Positions 24,142-33,308 of a DNA stretch of 64,000 nucleotides are shown one piece after another. The notes beneath the pieces are model-generated. The model had not been told where the DNA came from. It made no database searches and worked only from the letters and a program-made list of their open reading frames with translations. The translations under genes were made by a program, and so were the position numbers. Each line of letters opens with the position of its first letter. Position 1 is the stretch's first letter. The stretch lies in contig NC_092672.1 of the NCBI RefSeq assembly GCF_964355755.1, positions 25,228,501 to 25,292,500 on the forward strand. The letters run 5' to 3'. The DNA is from Antedon mediterranea. Taxonomy: Eukaryota; Echinodermata; Crinoidea; Comatulida; Antedonidae.

Positions 24142-25004
24142 TGAAATGAATGATCTTCGGCCAGAGCACTTTCAGCCACTTTGCGGTTATGCACGTGCAT
24201 TCTGGCTCCAGCGCATATTGCGTAGACAGACACGATCGCTACTAAAAACGCTGTACAACAGGTAATCAATTCTAGTGTACAATCACAGTCGTCTTCGTGT
24301 ACAGTACTGGAGCAGCCTAACGACATCCATCGGTCCCAGTCCAATAGTTTGGTGGCGTTTCTGATGAGTTCCAGTCGAACACACTCTACACGCTCGACGA
24401 GCGTAGATCTAGACACTGTCATCGAGCCATACAGTCGATTCAACACAACAGAGCCACCGACGATCGAGTTTAAACTCACGTTGTGTACCCGCAACGTTTC
24501 TTCAGACAACAGCGGTGATACGTGAACGAGTATGGGCGGTGGCGCTGAATCGATATTCATTACATCATCATCATCACCACCACCACCACCACCACCGTGT
24601 ACACCGAGACGCTCCAATGTAACGTTGTACACGCGTCCGACTCCTGTGAGACGCAGCGCAGACGACGAACGCGACCAGTTGTTGCATTTAAACGAAAAGT
24701 CTTGTACGTGAACGTGATCACCGATCAAAAACGACGTGCAATCATTCGCTGTCACTATGATGCCTTTACCGCACAACGGTCGCACAGTCACGTTCGATAC
24801 AAACACTTCATCATAACTAATACTCTCGAGACTAGAGGAAATGCACGAGGAAACGTTTAACGCGTCGTCTGGAATAACAACGTACGTATCGTGTGCATCG
24901 TTTCTATAATTTATGTCTTTCAGGTAACCAACCTGCGACGACGTACATAATGACTTGTTTGCAATAAACAGAAATAGAATCAGAATTATTTGTTTTTTAT
25001 TCAT
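24129..25004 (-). CDS. Type I membrane glycoprotein candidate (291 aa)
   Basis: An N-terminal signal peptide (residues 1-20, IILILFLFIANKSLC) and a hydrophobic segment near residues 243-265 (ITCCTAFLVAIVSVYAICAG) with a short basic tail give a type I topology. About six N-glycosylation sequons (NVS, NVT, NWS, NAT) lie in the ectodomain. A glycine run followed by an aspartate run near the middle comes from a trinucleotide repeat in the DNA. The start ATG overlaps the stop of the upstream F-box-like gene as ATGA, suggesting linked expression. The family is not recognised. Confidence 0.75.
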   Translation of the reverse strand: MNKKQIILILFLFIANKSLCTSSQVGYLKDINYRNDAHDTYVVIPDDALNVSSCISSSLESISYDEVFVSNVTVRPLCGKGIIVTANDCTSFLIGDHVHVQDFSFKCNNWSRSSSALRLTGVGRVYNVTLERLGVHGGGGGGGDDDDVMNIDSAPPPILVHVSPLLSEETLRVHNVSLNSIVGGSVVLNRLYGSMTVSRSTLVERVECVRLELIRNATKLLDWDRWMSLGCSSTVHEDDCDCTLELITCCTAFLVAIVSVYAICAGARMHVHNRKVAESALAEDHSFHQSK

Positions 25005-25852
25005 TTCGTTTCTATAACAAATTTAAAGTCGTCGACTGCAGCCAGTTCGTCTTCGCTAAAATTACAATTTCTCAACACTAACGTCACATGCTCCTTGTCA
25101 AACACACTTGACAATTGTATCGGAGATACGTCCATACATTCGATACACACCGTCATCGGATAAGCGCTCGGCCGCATATCATTACCAAACGTCAGCCTGT
25201 TGCACCTTACAAGTCGAACGTCTTTCAAACCTCCTCCTCCTCCTCCTCCTCCTGCACCTCCTACATTTGTCATCAACGTAGATAAAAAACTGTCGACGAT
25301 CGGCACATCTATCAAAGTTAAACGTTGCAGAGATTGTATGCAGAGTACACTTTCAGCAAACGTTCTTCCCATCGTGGCACGTTGTCGTTCGCGTATTGCC
25401 GCGATCAAAATCTCGTCTGGATCGTGCTCGACTGCTTCACTCACAAAACGTACAATAGACCGCAAATCCATTTTCTGATCCTCTACGTTGTTGTGCATAC
25501 GTTGCAAAATCTGAGCAATACACTTGCGTCTTCGACTCGCGCAAGTGCATTCGTTACAATATTTCCTGTCAATACGTACTACAGTCACGACGCATTTCTG
25601 ACACGAAGACACCTTGCAATTTGCGCATCTATACATCATTTTACATGTATCGCATGCTTTTGCGCCGCAGTGTATACAATTCTGTAGCAAGAATCGAGTG
25701 CACTTTCGACAACGATCCGTTTTCTCATCACCGTATATCAAGTCGTTCCAAACTTTTGAAATATTCGACGTACACAGTCGGCGTGTCGGATCATCTTTTA
25801 GACAATCGCGTATACTCAGGCATACCTCTAACGGTACCTTGATCATTGTCAT
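25001..25852 (-). CDS. F-box-like, Cys-rich zinc-binding, LRR-like protein (283 aa)
   Basis: The ATG at 25852 is preferred over the upstream in-frame GTG at 25876. Residues 4-40 (IKVPLEVCLSIRDCL ... VWNDLIYG) resemble an F-box. Residues 48-111 contain repeated CxxC pairs (CRKC, CIHC, CDTC, CANC, CQKC, CNEC) typical of B-box or RING-like zinc modules. The C-terminal third has leucine-rich lines (LQRLTLIDVPIV, LKDVRLVRCNRL, VTLVLRNCNF) like F-box LRR proteins. A ubiquitin ligase adaptor is the natural reading, but it is inference. A poly-Gly run interrupts the LRR-like region. Confidence 0.7.
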   Translation of the reverse strand: MTMIKVPLEVCLSIRDCLKDDPTRRLCTSNISKVWNDLIYGDEKTDRCRKCTRFLLQNCIHCGAKACDTCKMMYRCANCKVSSCQKCVVTVVRIDRKYCNECTCASRRRKCIAQILQRMHNNVEDQKMDLRSIVRFVSEAVEHDPDEILIAAIRERQRATMGRTFAESVLCIQSLQRLTLIDVPIVDSFLSTLMTNVGGAGGGGGGGGLKDVRLVRCNRLTFGNDMRPSAYPMTVCIECMDVSPIQLSSVFDKEHVTLVLRNCNFSEDELAAVDDFKFVIETK

Positions 25853-25876
25853 GTCGCGTGGACGCGTTGAAAACAC

Positions 25877-26058
25877 GTTTATAACATCAACACAACGATA
25901 TCATCACTTTTACGCACACATTAAAAAAACAAACAACAAATTAACGTTTCGATTCTTTATTATCATCATCTCAGAAACAAAAATTTAATGCTAGTACGTA
26001 CTGCGCATATATAAACGAAATAAATTCATAACATTTTTTTATTTATTTATTTTTTTTT
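25877..26058. other. Short intergenic region between two minus-strand genes
   Basis: AT-rich, with TTTTTATTTATTTATT at 26035-26055 that in minus orientation supplies AATAAA-type sequence, though it lies upstream of the 283-aa gene and just beyond the stop of the 308-aa gene, for which it is a likely poly(A) signal. Confidence 0.4.
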
Positions 26059-26985
26059 TCAAATCTCAATATCCCATAGAATGTTCAACAGTGCTTCACT
26101 GCAGTCTCTGAAATAATAACTCAAATGATCATGTTCTGCACTGGCCATTTTCATATCTAAGCACACGTCATAACAATCTCGGACGTCTTCGTAACTGTTT
26201 GCTGCCAACAATTTGTGTTTAAGCATACAAATGTCCGTTCTGATAGCGCTGTAGCCGCCGTCGTAAGCTTCTCTCTCTACTGATACTGACTGAGCATTGT
26301 AACTGACGAGGGCATTCTGAATAAAGTTCATCAAGTCTCCCACGTACATTGACTGTCGAAGACTTATCACTTCTCCAAACGTTGATGCCTTGTTGTACTC
26401 TGGATACTGATACACGCCTAAACATATGTTGAGCAACGTGTCCAATTCGTAGCCTACCAAACCAAACATTTTTGTATCGTTCGGGAACATCGATCGTGCT
26501 TCCTGCAACAGTCGCACACATCTCGTCAACTTTGACAACGAGTTGCAATTGTTCAGCTTAGCGTGAAGATTGTTCACGTACACGTACAAATCTGACATTA
26601 TCGGTAACGGTTGAGTATACGGGTAGTTGTAGTCGATATTGCAGTACTTGAACGCAGTTGATAGCCAATTTCGTATATCTTCTTTACTCATTTTCTTTCG
26701 TTCATCAATTTTTCTATGAAACATATCTTCGAAATTATCTATAGGATATTGGACGGAATAACTATCGATTATAACGTTCCTGTTCTTCATGATCGGGTCG
26801 TAGTCGTCGAGTATACGCATGCTATCTTCACATCGCATTTCTAGTCTACGCGACGTCGGATTTATGTTCCACTGAAGCATTATACGCTCTTTTGCATCGC
26901 CGTACGTAAGTGCATGGTCTTCGATGTACCACGTTGAATCGTTGTTAAATCTGTAAGCAAATCTATGGTCATCGTTTGACATCAT
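26059..26985 (-). CDS. Uncharacterised protein (308 aa)
   Basis: The ORF starts with two consecutive ATG codons. It is rich in Asp, Tyr and Asn, mostly soluble and predicted mixed helical, with no signal peptide, membrane segment or enzyme motif that I can see. It is divergent from the 345-aa gene across 103 bp containing a GA microsatellite. I do not recognise a family. Full-length openness and absence of low-complexity runs support a real gene. Confidence 0.65.
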   Translation of the reverse strand: MMSNDDHRFAYRFNNDSTWYIEDHALTYGDAKERIMLQWNINPTSRRLEMRCEDSMRILDDYDPIMKNRNVIIDSYSVQYPIDNFEDMFHRKIDERKKMSKEDIRNWLSTAFKYCNIDYNYPYTQPLPIMSDLYVYVNNLHAKLNNCNSLSKLTRCVRLLQEARSMFPNDTKMFGLVGYELDTLLNICLGVYQYPEYNKASTFGEVISLRQSMYVGDLMNFIQNALVSYNAQSVSVEREAYDGGYSAIRTDICMLKHKLLAANSYEDVRDCYDVCLDMKMASAEHDHLSYYFRDCSEALLNILWDIEI

Positions 26986-27088
26986 CGTGAATGAAAATGA
27001 AAATATGGAATCGTAATCAGTTCCTTTTAACCATTAACAAGACACATACAGAGAGAGAGAGAGAGAGAGAGAGACGCACAGCGCGACG
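26986..27088. promoter_or_regulatory. Divergent intergenic region with (GA)n tract
   Basis: A run of 12 GA repeats (about 27050-27074) lies between the start codons of the 308-aa and 345-aa genes. GA tracts in arthropod promoters can bind GAGA-type factors; that use here is inference. Confidence 0.4.
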
Positions 27089-28126
27089 ATGACAAAGGCT
27101 CTCAACTTCAACACCGATTGGTTTATTGTAGGCAACGAGAATGCGACGGGTGGTGTTGGTGAAACACTACGAGATGAATTTAATAATACCGATTGGACGA
27201 GTTGGAAGGTGATGAAGACGGATGATGAAGCAGCAGCAGCAGCAGCAGCAACACGTCTACCCGTTCTACAACATTCAAAATCAAATAAACGAATACAGCT
27301 TAACAAAATGACGGTACAAGGCAGACGATTACTCCAACCGCACGTACATCCCAATCAATGGATATTAATAGATGTTGACACTTTGATATGTTACCACGAT
27401 GAAGACAGAACGACGTTTCTCACTACACATCGTTTACCTGCAAGCGCGTACACGCAGCTGTCGTGTAACAATCCTGATCGGATACGCTTCGGTCATGCAT
27501 CGATCGCGGCCCGGAAATGCTGGAAACAAAACACAAAGATTCCGTACGCGGCTATCCCGATTCGATACATGGATCGCGACACCACGTTCGATATACGCGA
27601 TGCGAGTACACTCTTCTACAAGGTTCTCTTGACCGACAGTCCACAATACAAATCTCCAGAATCGTATTACAGAGCGTTGGTGCAACGTGATAAACAGCCA
27701 CCGTGGACTGTCGAAGTCAGACAATACATACTGAACATACCGCTTCCTCCTCCCGCGCCAGATATCGAATACTTCGAAGCCATCATGCGCTCAGTTGATT
27801 TCAGAACGAGCGTTAGAAACAAACGATTACCGTTACAATCCGGTGAATCGGCCTCTTTTTTGCGCGCCGAGCCCATTGTAATAGATAAACACGGTGACAA
27901 GTTTGCTCTTCGACCGGCCGACGTCATGACGCCCACCGCATATCGTGAATTCTACTCACAAGTTGGATGGACTAACGCGCACGACTTTGAAAAATGTATA
28001 CAGTCCGTTTACAGATTCATGCATTGTCCCGTTGTCAGAAGAAATCTGTCGAACGGAGAAGTTGAATTCACGATTCTCATTCCTCTGCCGCCGCCTTCTC
28101 CTCGTTCTCCCTCCTCTGTGTCATGA
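27089..28126 (+). CDS. Uncharacterised protein (345 aa)
   Basis: The start is the ATG after the GA tract. Residues about 49-56 are an alanine run encoded by GCA repeats. The rest is globular in composition with no signal peptide or membrane segment. The C-terminus ends in a Pro/Ser-rich low-complexity tail (PLPPPSPRSPSS). It precedes the multi-span membrane protein by 54 bp on the same strand, so the two may be co-expressed. No family recognised. Confidence 0.7.
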   Translation: MTKALNFNTDWFIVGNENATGGVGETLRDEFNNTDWTSWKVMKTDDEAAAAAAATRLPVLQHSKSNKRIQLNKMTVQGRRLLQPHVHPNQWILIDVDTLICYHDEDRTTFLTTHRLPASAYTQLSCNNPDRIRFGHASIAARKCWKQNTKIPYAAIPIRYMDRDTTFDIRDASTLFYKVLLTDSPQYKSPESYYRALVQRDKQPPWTVEVRQYILNIPLPPPAPDIEYFEAIMRSVDFRTSVRNKRLPLQSGESASFLRAEPIVIDKHGDKFALRPADVMTPTAYREFYSQVGWTNAHDFEKCIQSVYRFMHCPVVRRNLSNGEVEFTILIPLPPPSPRSPSSVS

Positions 28127-28180
28127 TGATGAGCACATGAACGTATTTCGCGCACGAAACGACACAGCAGCACAGAGACG

Positions 28181-29206
28181 ATGAAAGAGTACACTGTTTG
28201 TTCGTTGATCACAACATGTTTCGCTACGTCTATTGTAATCGACGTACTGTTACAGACAAACGTTCATCCGATAATCGATTGGCACGCCATCTTTCTACCC
28301 GTTTGCCTCTACGCCATATTCGTACACGCTGCATCGACAACAAAACTCATATCGGCGTTTCGATTGAGCATGTGCGCGGCTGCAAACATATCGTTTCTGT
28401 CCAATATGAAATTTCTGATCGGACCGTGCGGTGTATCCTATCGAGATCCGATGCAAGAGTGCGGTGCTCACGGAACTGATGCACGTTGTCATCGTGCCAT
28501 GACGGACGCTCTTCGATGGCAAGCCGATCAACGACGTTGTCCCATGGTAGAGTTGGGGACAGCTGCCGGTTCCATTTACTACACTGTACAAATGTTGCTT
28601 GTCTATCTGCCCACCGGTATTCTGCCGGTAATGCTACACATAACCGATCGTTCAAAAGGAAATCAAGTTCTAGACTGCTGGACGTGGTACATGTTCGTTG
28701 GACTGCCTATAGTCGTTGCCACGCTACTGGTGGACGTTCTAGCCGGAGCCGTTGTATATCCACTTTGTTCTGAGCACGTAGTGTACGCGTTCCTGTCTGC
28801 CGCCATGATGTCCAGATACTCATCGTTGGAACGCATATGGGAGGCGGTTTCATTGACGTCGGTGGCTATGACAATCCTGGATCTGATACGCAACGTTTTT
28901 ATCTATAAACTCGGTCCATGTATGTTTGACGGTCGTGAACTGTTCAAATGTGATGAGCTCGATAGCTGCTATCAGAATCTACTCGATTTGAGCGCACACA
29001 AACTAGATTCATCAGACTGTCCGATCAACAAAGTAGGTCGACACTGGGCATTCGCTCTCATGATTTTGCATCTGATCAGATTCTTCACCATAGTCTTTAT
29101 TCAATGCTTTATGCTGATGCATAAACGTCATTTTCTGAGAAAAGGCGATGCCGATGGAGAGGAGGATGATGAAGATGTTCTGTTCACTAAAGAACGGAAA
29201 GTTTGA
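28181..29206 (+). CDS. Multi-span membrane protein (341 aa)
   Basis: The ATG at 28181 starts directly in a hydrophobic region. Hydrophobic segments lie at about residues 5-25, 32-50, 125-148, 165-192 and 288-312, giving at least five candidate membrane spans. Cys residues in the loops between them (about 83-120 and 245-280) suggest disulphide-bonded ectodomains. The tail is acidic (GEEDDEDVLF). It fits the run of membrane proteins in 23-31 kb and is a good envelope candidate. I cannot place it in a named family. Confidence 0.75.
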   Translation: MKEYTVCSLITTCFATSIVIDVLLQTNVHPIIDWHAIFLPVCLYAIFVHAASTTKLISAFRLSMCAAANISFLSNMKFLIGPCGVSYRDPMQECGAHGTDARCHRAMTDALRWQADQRRCPMVELGTAAGSIYYTVQMLLVYLPTGILPVMLHITDRSKGNQVLDCWTWYMFVGLPIVVATLLVDVLAGAVVYPLCSEHVVYAFLSAAMMSRYSSLERIWEAVSLTSVAMTILDLIRNVFIYKLGPCMFDGRELFKCDELDSCYQNLLDLSAHKLDSSDCPINKVGRHWAFALMILHLIRFFTIVFIQCFMLMHKRHFLRKGDADGEEDDEDVLFTKERKV

Positions 29207-29735
29207 TGATACGACAAAGGCAAATACAAAAAAAAAAATGTCTTTACATTGCGTGTTTTTTTTTTGTTTCTATTTGGGTCGCGTCACCACGAAGGGAGCT
29301 TTGTGTCGCAAAAGCTATATTGCTATAATTAGCTGACGCTTTAAATGCTGGCCTTCTTGCTATTGCTGACGATACGGCCCTGTTCATCGACTAGCTAGGC
29401 TTACATACATTCAGGATTTTTTTTTTTTTTTACTCGGTGAGGGGCTGAAGAAAATGGGGTAAGTGAAAATGAGGATGAGGATGAGGATACTAAAGACTGG
29501 ATGGGAGATAGACGAAGATTCTGACGGCGAGGATAGTTATTGAAAACGAAGAAGAATGTGTAAGAATTTGTATAGGCCTAATCATGATCTAAGAGTAGAA
29601 GTGAGTTATGTTAACAGATTGTGTGCTCAAAATAATCCATTAATCAACATAATTATGCAATTTTTAATGGTTGATTTTATATATGAAGATGATAATAAAA
29701 TTGAAAGAAATTAAAGTGTAATCTTTATTCGTATT
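29207..29735. other. Intergenic, with a tiny reverse-transcriptase fossil and a dispersed repeat
   Basis: At about 29346-29397 the plus strand reads LLAIADDTALFID, which looks like the catalytic palm motif (ADD) of a LINE reverse transcriptase with nothing intact around it. About 29628-29735 repeats 21935-22045. No gene is seen. Confidence 0.5.
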
Positions 29736-30225
29736 CATTTATTTTCATTTCATTTATTCCACATTTATTTAGTCATCAACTACAGTACATCATAATTACA
29801 GTACAACTGAGAACAGGGATCCTGCATAAAAAAGCTATAGCTTCGTTTTTTTGTAGGACCCTTTTACATAAGAACAAGTATATAGAACTTAAATAAACAA
29901 AGGTGTTGTTAATCAGCATATAGTGATAAAAAGTATTTTTTAACCTGTTTTTTTATACATTTATTTTGTTTCTTTAAGATAACCGGTTTATTACCACCAT
30001 TACAAGTGAATTCTTTCCACAATTTTGGTCCATATATGTGTATAAACTGTTGACTGCAAGTTAGTCTTGTGAAGGGAATTTCGAATTCAGTTTCTGTTCT
30101 GAGGTTATGAGTAGGCCTAATACTGTCACAGTAATTAAGAATATTTAAAATGTGATGTGGTAATTCATTGAATTCATTGTTTAAGTGTGTAAAATTTAAT
30201 GTAGATCCATTAATAATGACTAATG
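29736..30225 (-). mobile_element. LINE (non-LTR retrotransposon) 3' fragment
   Basis: Read on the minus strand, about 30225-29909 encodes the end of a LINE reverse-transcriptase protein: THNLRTETEFEIP, then QQFIHIYGPKLW and a stop at 29909. This H-x-TR ... F-x-IP ... Y-x-GP-x-LW pattern is characteristic of LINE ORF2 C-termini. It is followed by a 3' region with a GC hairpin (about 29817-29864) and a tail of AAATGAAATGAAAATAAA type. It is truncated at the 5' end and not functional. Confidence 0.75.
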
Positions 30226-30542
30226 GTATTCAAGGCGAATGTGTTGTGGATATTGAATAGAACCAAAGTACCGGTAATTGTCCACTGAACTTCAAAGGCT
30301 GTTTTCTAATTGTTGATAATCTATTGAATTCGGAAGTAATCTATTGAATTCGGGTCGTATCTTAATTGCCTTGAAAGAAATTATAATTTCAACACAAGGC
30401 TCCGTTTGTTATGACACGAGCCATTTATTCTTCAGCCTTTGAATCAAATTACATGTATTATTATTATTATATATTTTTTAAAAAAAGTATGAAGATTAAA
30501 AGTTATCGTTAATGTACAGCGTCGAGTGCACATGCGTGCGTG
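30226..30542. repeat. Dispersed repeat upstream of the 190-aa gene
   Basis: About 30290-30390 matches 22113-22222 and, inverted, 55030-55140. About 30388-30425 (TTTCAACACAAGGCTCC, then GACACGAGCCAT) is the inverse of 49587-49627. No gene is seen. Confidence 0.6.
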
Positions 30543-31115
30543 ATGTTGAAGCTAAGAGGATTGATTTTCGACGTATTTATTGTTTTATTCGTTGTAAGTG
30601 TTCCATGGAATTGGTTATTATTGTACAGAGAGAGAGTGGCGGTTAATCGGGCCGAGATGACACAGCTTGTCAACAAATGTGAAAAGCAACAGAGACGAAT
30701 CACAGAGAATGCTGATACGATGAATGTGTTTGTGTCGTGGTTGCGAACAAATATCTTTATAGAAGAAAGAGACGAATGTACCGAATATCACAGAAACTAT
30801 GTAGTACATCCGATCCTGTCCGTTTCGCCGGTTGAAGCGTTTGCCAAGACCGTTTCTAGCTTGATAGAAATTCCTGCTCGGGCACTTGGAAAGGCAATGT
30901 CTGACTTTAACTTGAATTTCATAGGCAGAATTCCAATTTCAATCTGGATTCCTGCCCTATTAACATGGTCTTCTATGCTCATAGCTACAGTTACGTTCGT
31001 CTATTTACTCTGTCTAAAGTACAGTCGTCCAAACACCGTATTCGTTACTGCACTGTCCACGAAGAAATGTTGGTCGTCGCGAAACGGTAAACATCGGTTA
31101 AAAGTAAACTCGTAA
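30543..31115 (+). CDS. Membrane protein with two hydrophobic segments (190 aa)
   Basis: The ATG at 30543 is used; the GTG before it adds nothing. Residues 5-27 (FDVFIVLFVVSVPWNWLLL) form an N-terminal anchor. A basic/acidic helical stretch follows, then a second strong hydrophobic segment at about 137-161 (IWIPALLTWSSMLIATVTFVYLLCL), and a basic tail. Possible virion membrane protein, judged only by topology and by the nearby membrane protein cluster. Family not recognised. Confidence 0.65.
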   Translation: MLKLRGLIFDVFIVLFVVSVPWNWLLLYRERVAVNRAEMTQLVNKCEKQQRRITENADTMNVFVSWLRTNIFIEERDECTEYHRNYVVHPILSVSPVEAFAKTVSSLIEIPARALGKAMSDFNLNFIGRIPISIWIPALLTWSSMLIATVTFVYLLCLKYSRPNTVFVTALSTKKCWSSRNGKHRLKVNS

Positions 31116-31519
31116 AGCTTTGTCACTCTGAAACGTTGAATACTTTTCACACCACACCCACCACTATCAAGAAGTGTTTTGTGTATACACACACACGATA
31201 TTAAAGTCTAATTTTTTTTTTTTTTATAAACTATTATTTTACCATGCACAAATAATATAGTATTCTCTGGATAATAAGTTCTCGAGCCGTGAAGAAACGG
31301 TACAAATATGTAATGCTCGCTTTCTACACTATACCGTTTCGATTTTATCAAGAAGCGAACAATATTATTTGTATACACACACTCACACACACGTACACAA
31401 GATAGTAAACTTGTTTACTCTTCTGACTTTTTGTGTGATTGCGCCCTCTGTATATTTTTTATTATTTACCCATACACAAATGATTTTCACGGCTCCCATG
31501 ATAATGAACAAGTCAGGCA
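31116..31519. other. Intergenic, no gene seen
   Basis: AT-rich with short CA/CACA runs near 31182 and 31374-31396. The minus-strand ORFs here are short and unsupported. Confidence 0.4.
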
Positions 31520-32375
31520 CCCTCAGTGTAAGCAGATAACGTCAAAGAATATTATATCACAAGAATGAGAAATCCGTGATTTTCCATGTAACAGTAATTT
31601 GTCCATGTGGTAGGGGGCCGCCATAAGTGAGGATGTATCTGGGATGTATACAACTTTTCATGATAAAAAAATGTTATCAACTAGATGCCAACATTATGTT
31701 AAATGCTATTTGGATATTTAATTGTTCGTTTTATGCAATTTATTTAGTAAAAACTGCCGTATAAACAGTTTGCTTTATCAACCGGGCGCTACGATAGCGT
31801 GACCGGGCGTGTTGGTGTTTACGCGTTTTCACGAAGGATAGTTTAATAATATTCCTATATTTAACTTGTTTCTGGTAAAACAAATACATGTTAATGACAT
31901 TTAACATTTTATCCTATTAATAACATGTATTTTATACTAATTTGTATCATAAAAACAATACTTAATTTACCGGGCGTAGAGTACTACGCGGCAATGATAA
32001 GAATAGACCGTGCTGAGTAAGGATTCGTTGATTTTTGGTGTTGCTGTGTTAGGCCTTTTTTTGTGAACGAATTTAGCATGTTAGTAAATAATTGTCTGTA
32101 AATAAAGTGAATGTACACTAGTTTTTTTAATAAATATGTATTATAAAATATATTACAATTGCAAAATATATTATCATAATTCTATTTAATGTGACATGTA
32201 TAATACGGTATCTATTAAATCAAGTCTTATTTAGTATGTATACATCCGCCCTTATGAGGGCGGACATCACTCTCTGGAGCTCTCTGTTACAAATATCTCA
32301 TGAAAAAATCGCGGAATACTCATTCTTGTGATATATATTCTTTGATAACGTTTACTGAACCGCGCGGAAGATTTT
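31520..32375. mobile_element. Fold-back (MITE-like) element with ~120-bp imperfect terminal inverted repeats
   Basis: About 31537-31662 and the reverse complement of about 32239-32362 match: both contain AACGT, TCAAAGAATAT, ATATCACAAGAATGAG and GGATGTATAC in the same order. The 580-bp interior is AT-rich with several ACCGGGCG words and has no ORF. This is the form of a non-autonomous DNA transposon or fold-back element. I could not define target-site duplications. Confidence 0.65.
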
Positions 32376-33308
32376 TTTCGAGCGGGCGGTATCAAACAAT
32401 CATTTATTTAATGTGTTTTCAATAGTTAAAAGATAACACTTATTTTATGTAAAATATTATTACGCCCTTAATGTATTACTTTTTAGCTATATCTATTTTA
32501 AAATGTAATATTGATTATAACGTGGAATACATTTGCACTTTGGTGCAATTGTATTCGACAATTAAAGTTTATATGTAACCGGTTTTCTGTGCATGTCTTC
32601 GAATAGAGTTTTTATCCGCATTCAGTAGTCGTCCTAAATTCTGCACACAGGATGACAGAGCCATGAACACACACACACACGCACGCGCACACGCACCCAC
32701 ACACAAGAAATGAATAAATAAAAAGAAACAAACGTGATGTAACTTTTTAAAATTTTTTTATTTGTTAAAACGATTTCCGAGTTAACGACATTTAAATTCA
32801 TAAACAATAAATACAGTACAATAATATATTGAAATTCTATCAATAAATAAAACATTAAACAAACTGAAATTTCAGTCAACCGTGATGCTGTATGTACATA
32901 ACAATATGCACCACTAGCAGCAGATATTACAAAAGTATGGATTCACGTACAACGAACTAGGTTAAAATCCACAAACAAATATATTATACATATGTATATT
33001 TTTCCTGCTTTATAACTAACCATTTCTGCTTTGTACCCCAAAGCGTTTGGAAGTGTGCCTTTATAACTATGCCTTTTCATATTTGATGATTTTCTTCACC
33101 TGATGATCGGCTATGCCCGAAACATAAACTTATATATTGAGGCAGTTTTAACTGATTTGATCTTGATTTTTTTTTCTATGTCCTGCCTATGATTTAGGTC
33201 TATAGGCCTATATATATTTAGTTAAAAATTTATACTTGTACAACTAATGATGAAAGGTATTATTTAATTAAACCAACAAAAGACAAATTATTGACAATGA
33301 AACTATTT
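32376..33308. other. Intergenic, no gene seen
   Basis: AT-rich, with a CA/CG microsatellite at about 32666-32704. At 33099-33123 a CTGATGA ... GAAAC pair resembles a hammerhead ribozyme core but lacks convincing stems. The minus-strand ORF near 32634-32879 is low complexity and unsupported. Confidence 0.4.

Noticed and set aside
24597-24860. Plus-strand ORF inside the glycoprotein gene
   Set aside because: It is the antisense shadow of a well-supported minus-strand gene.
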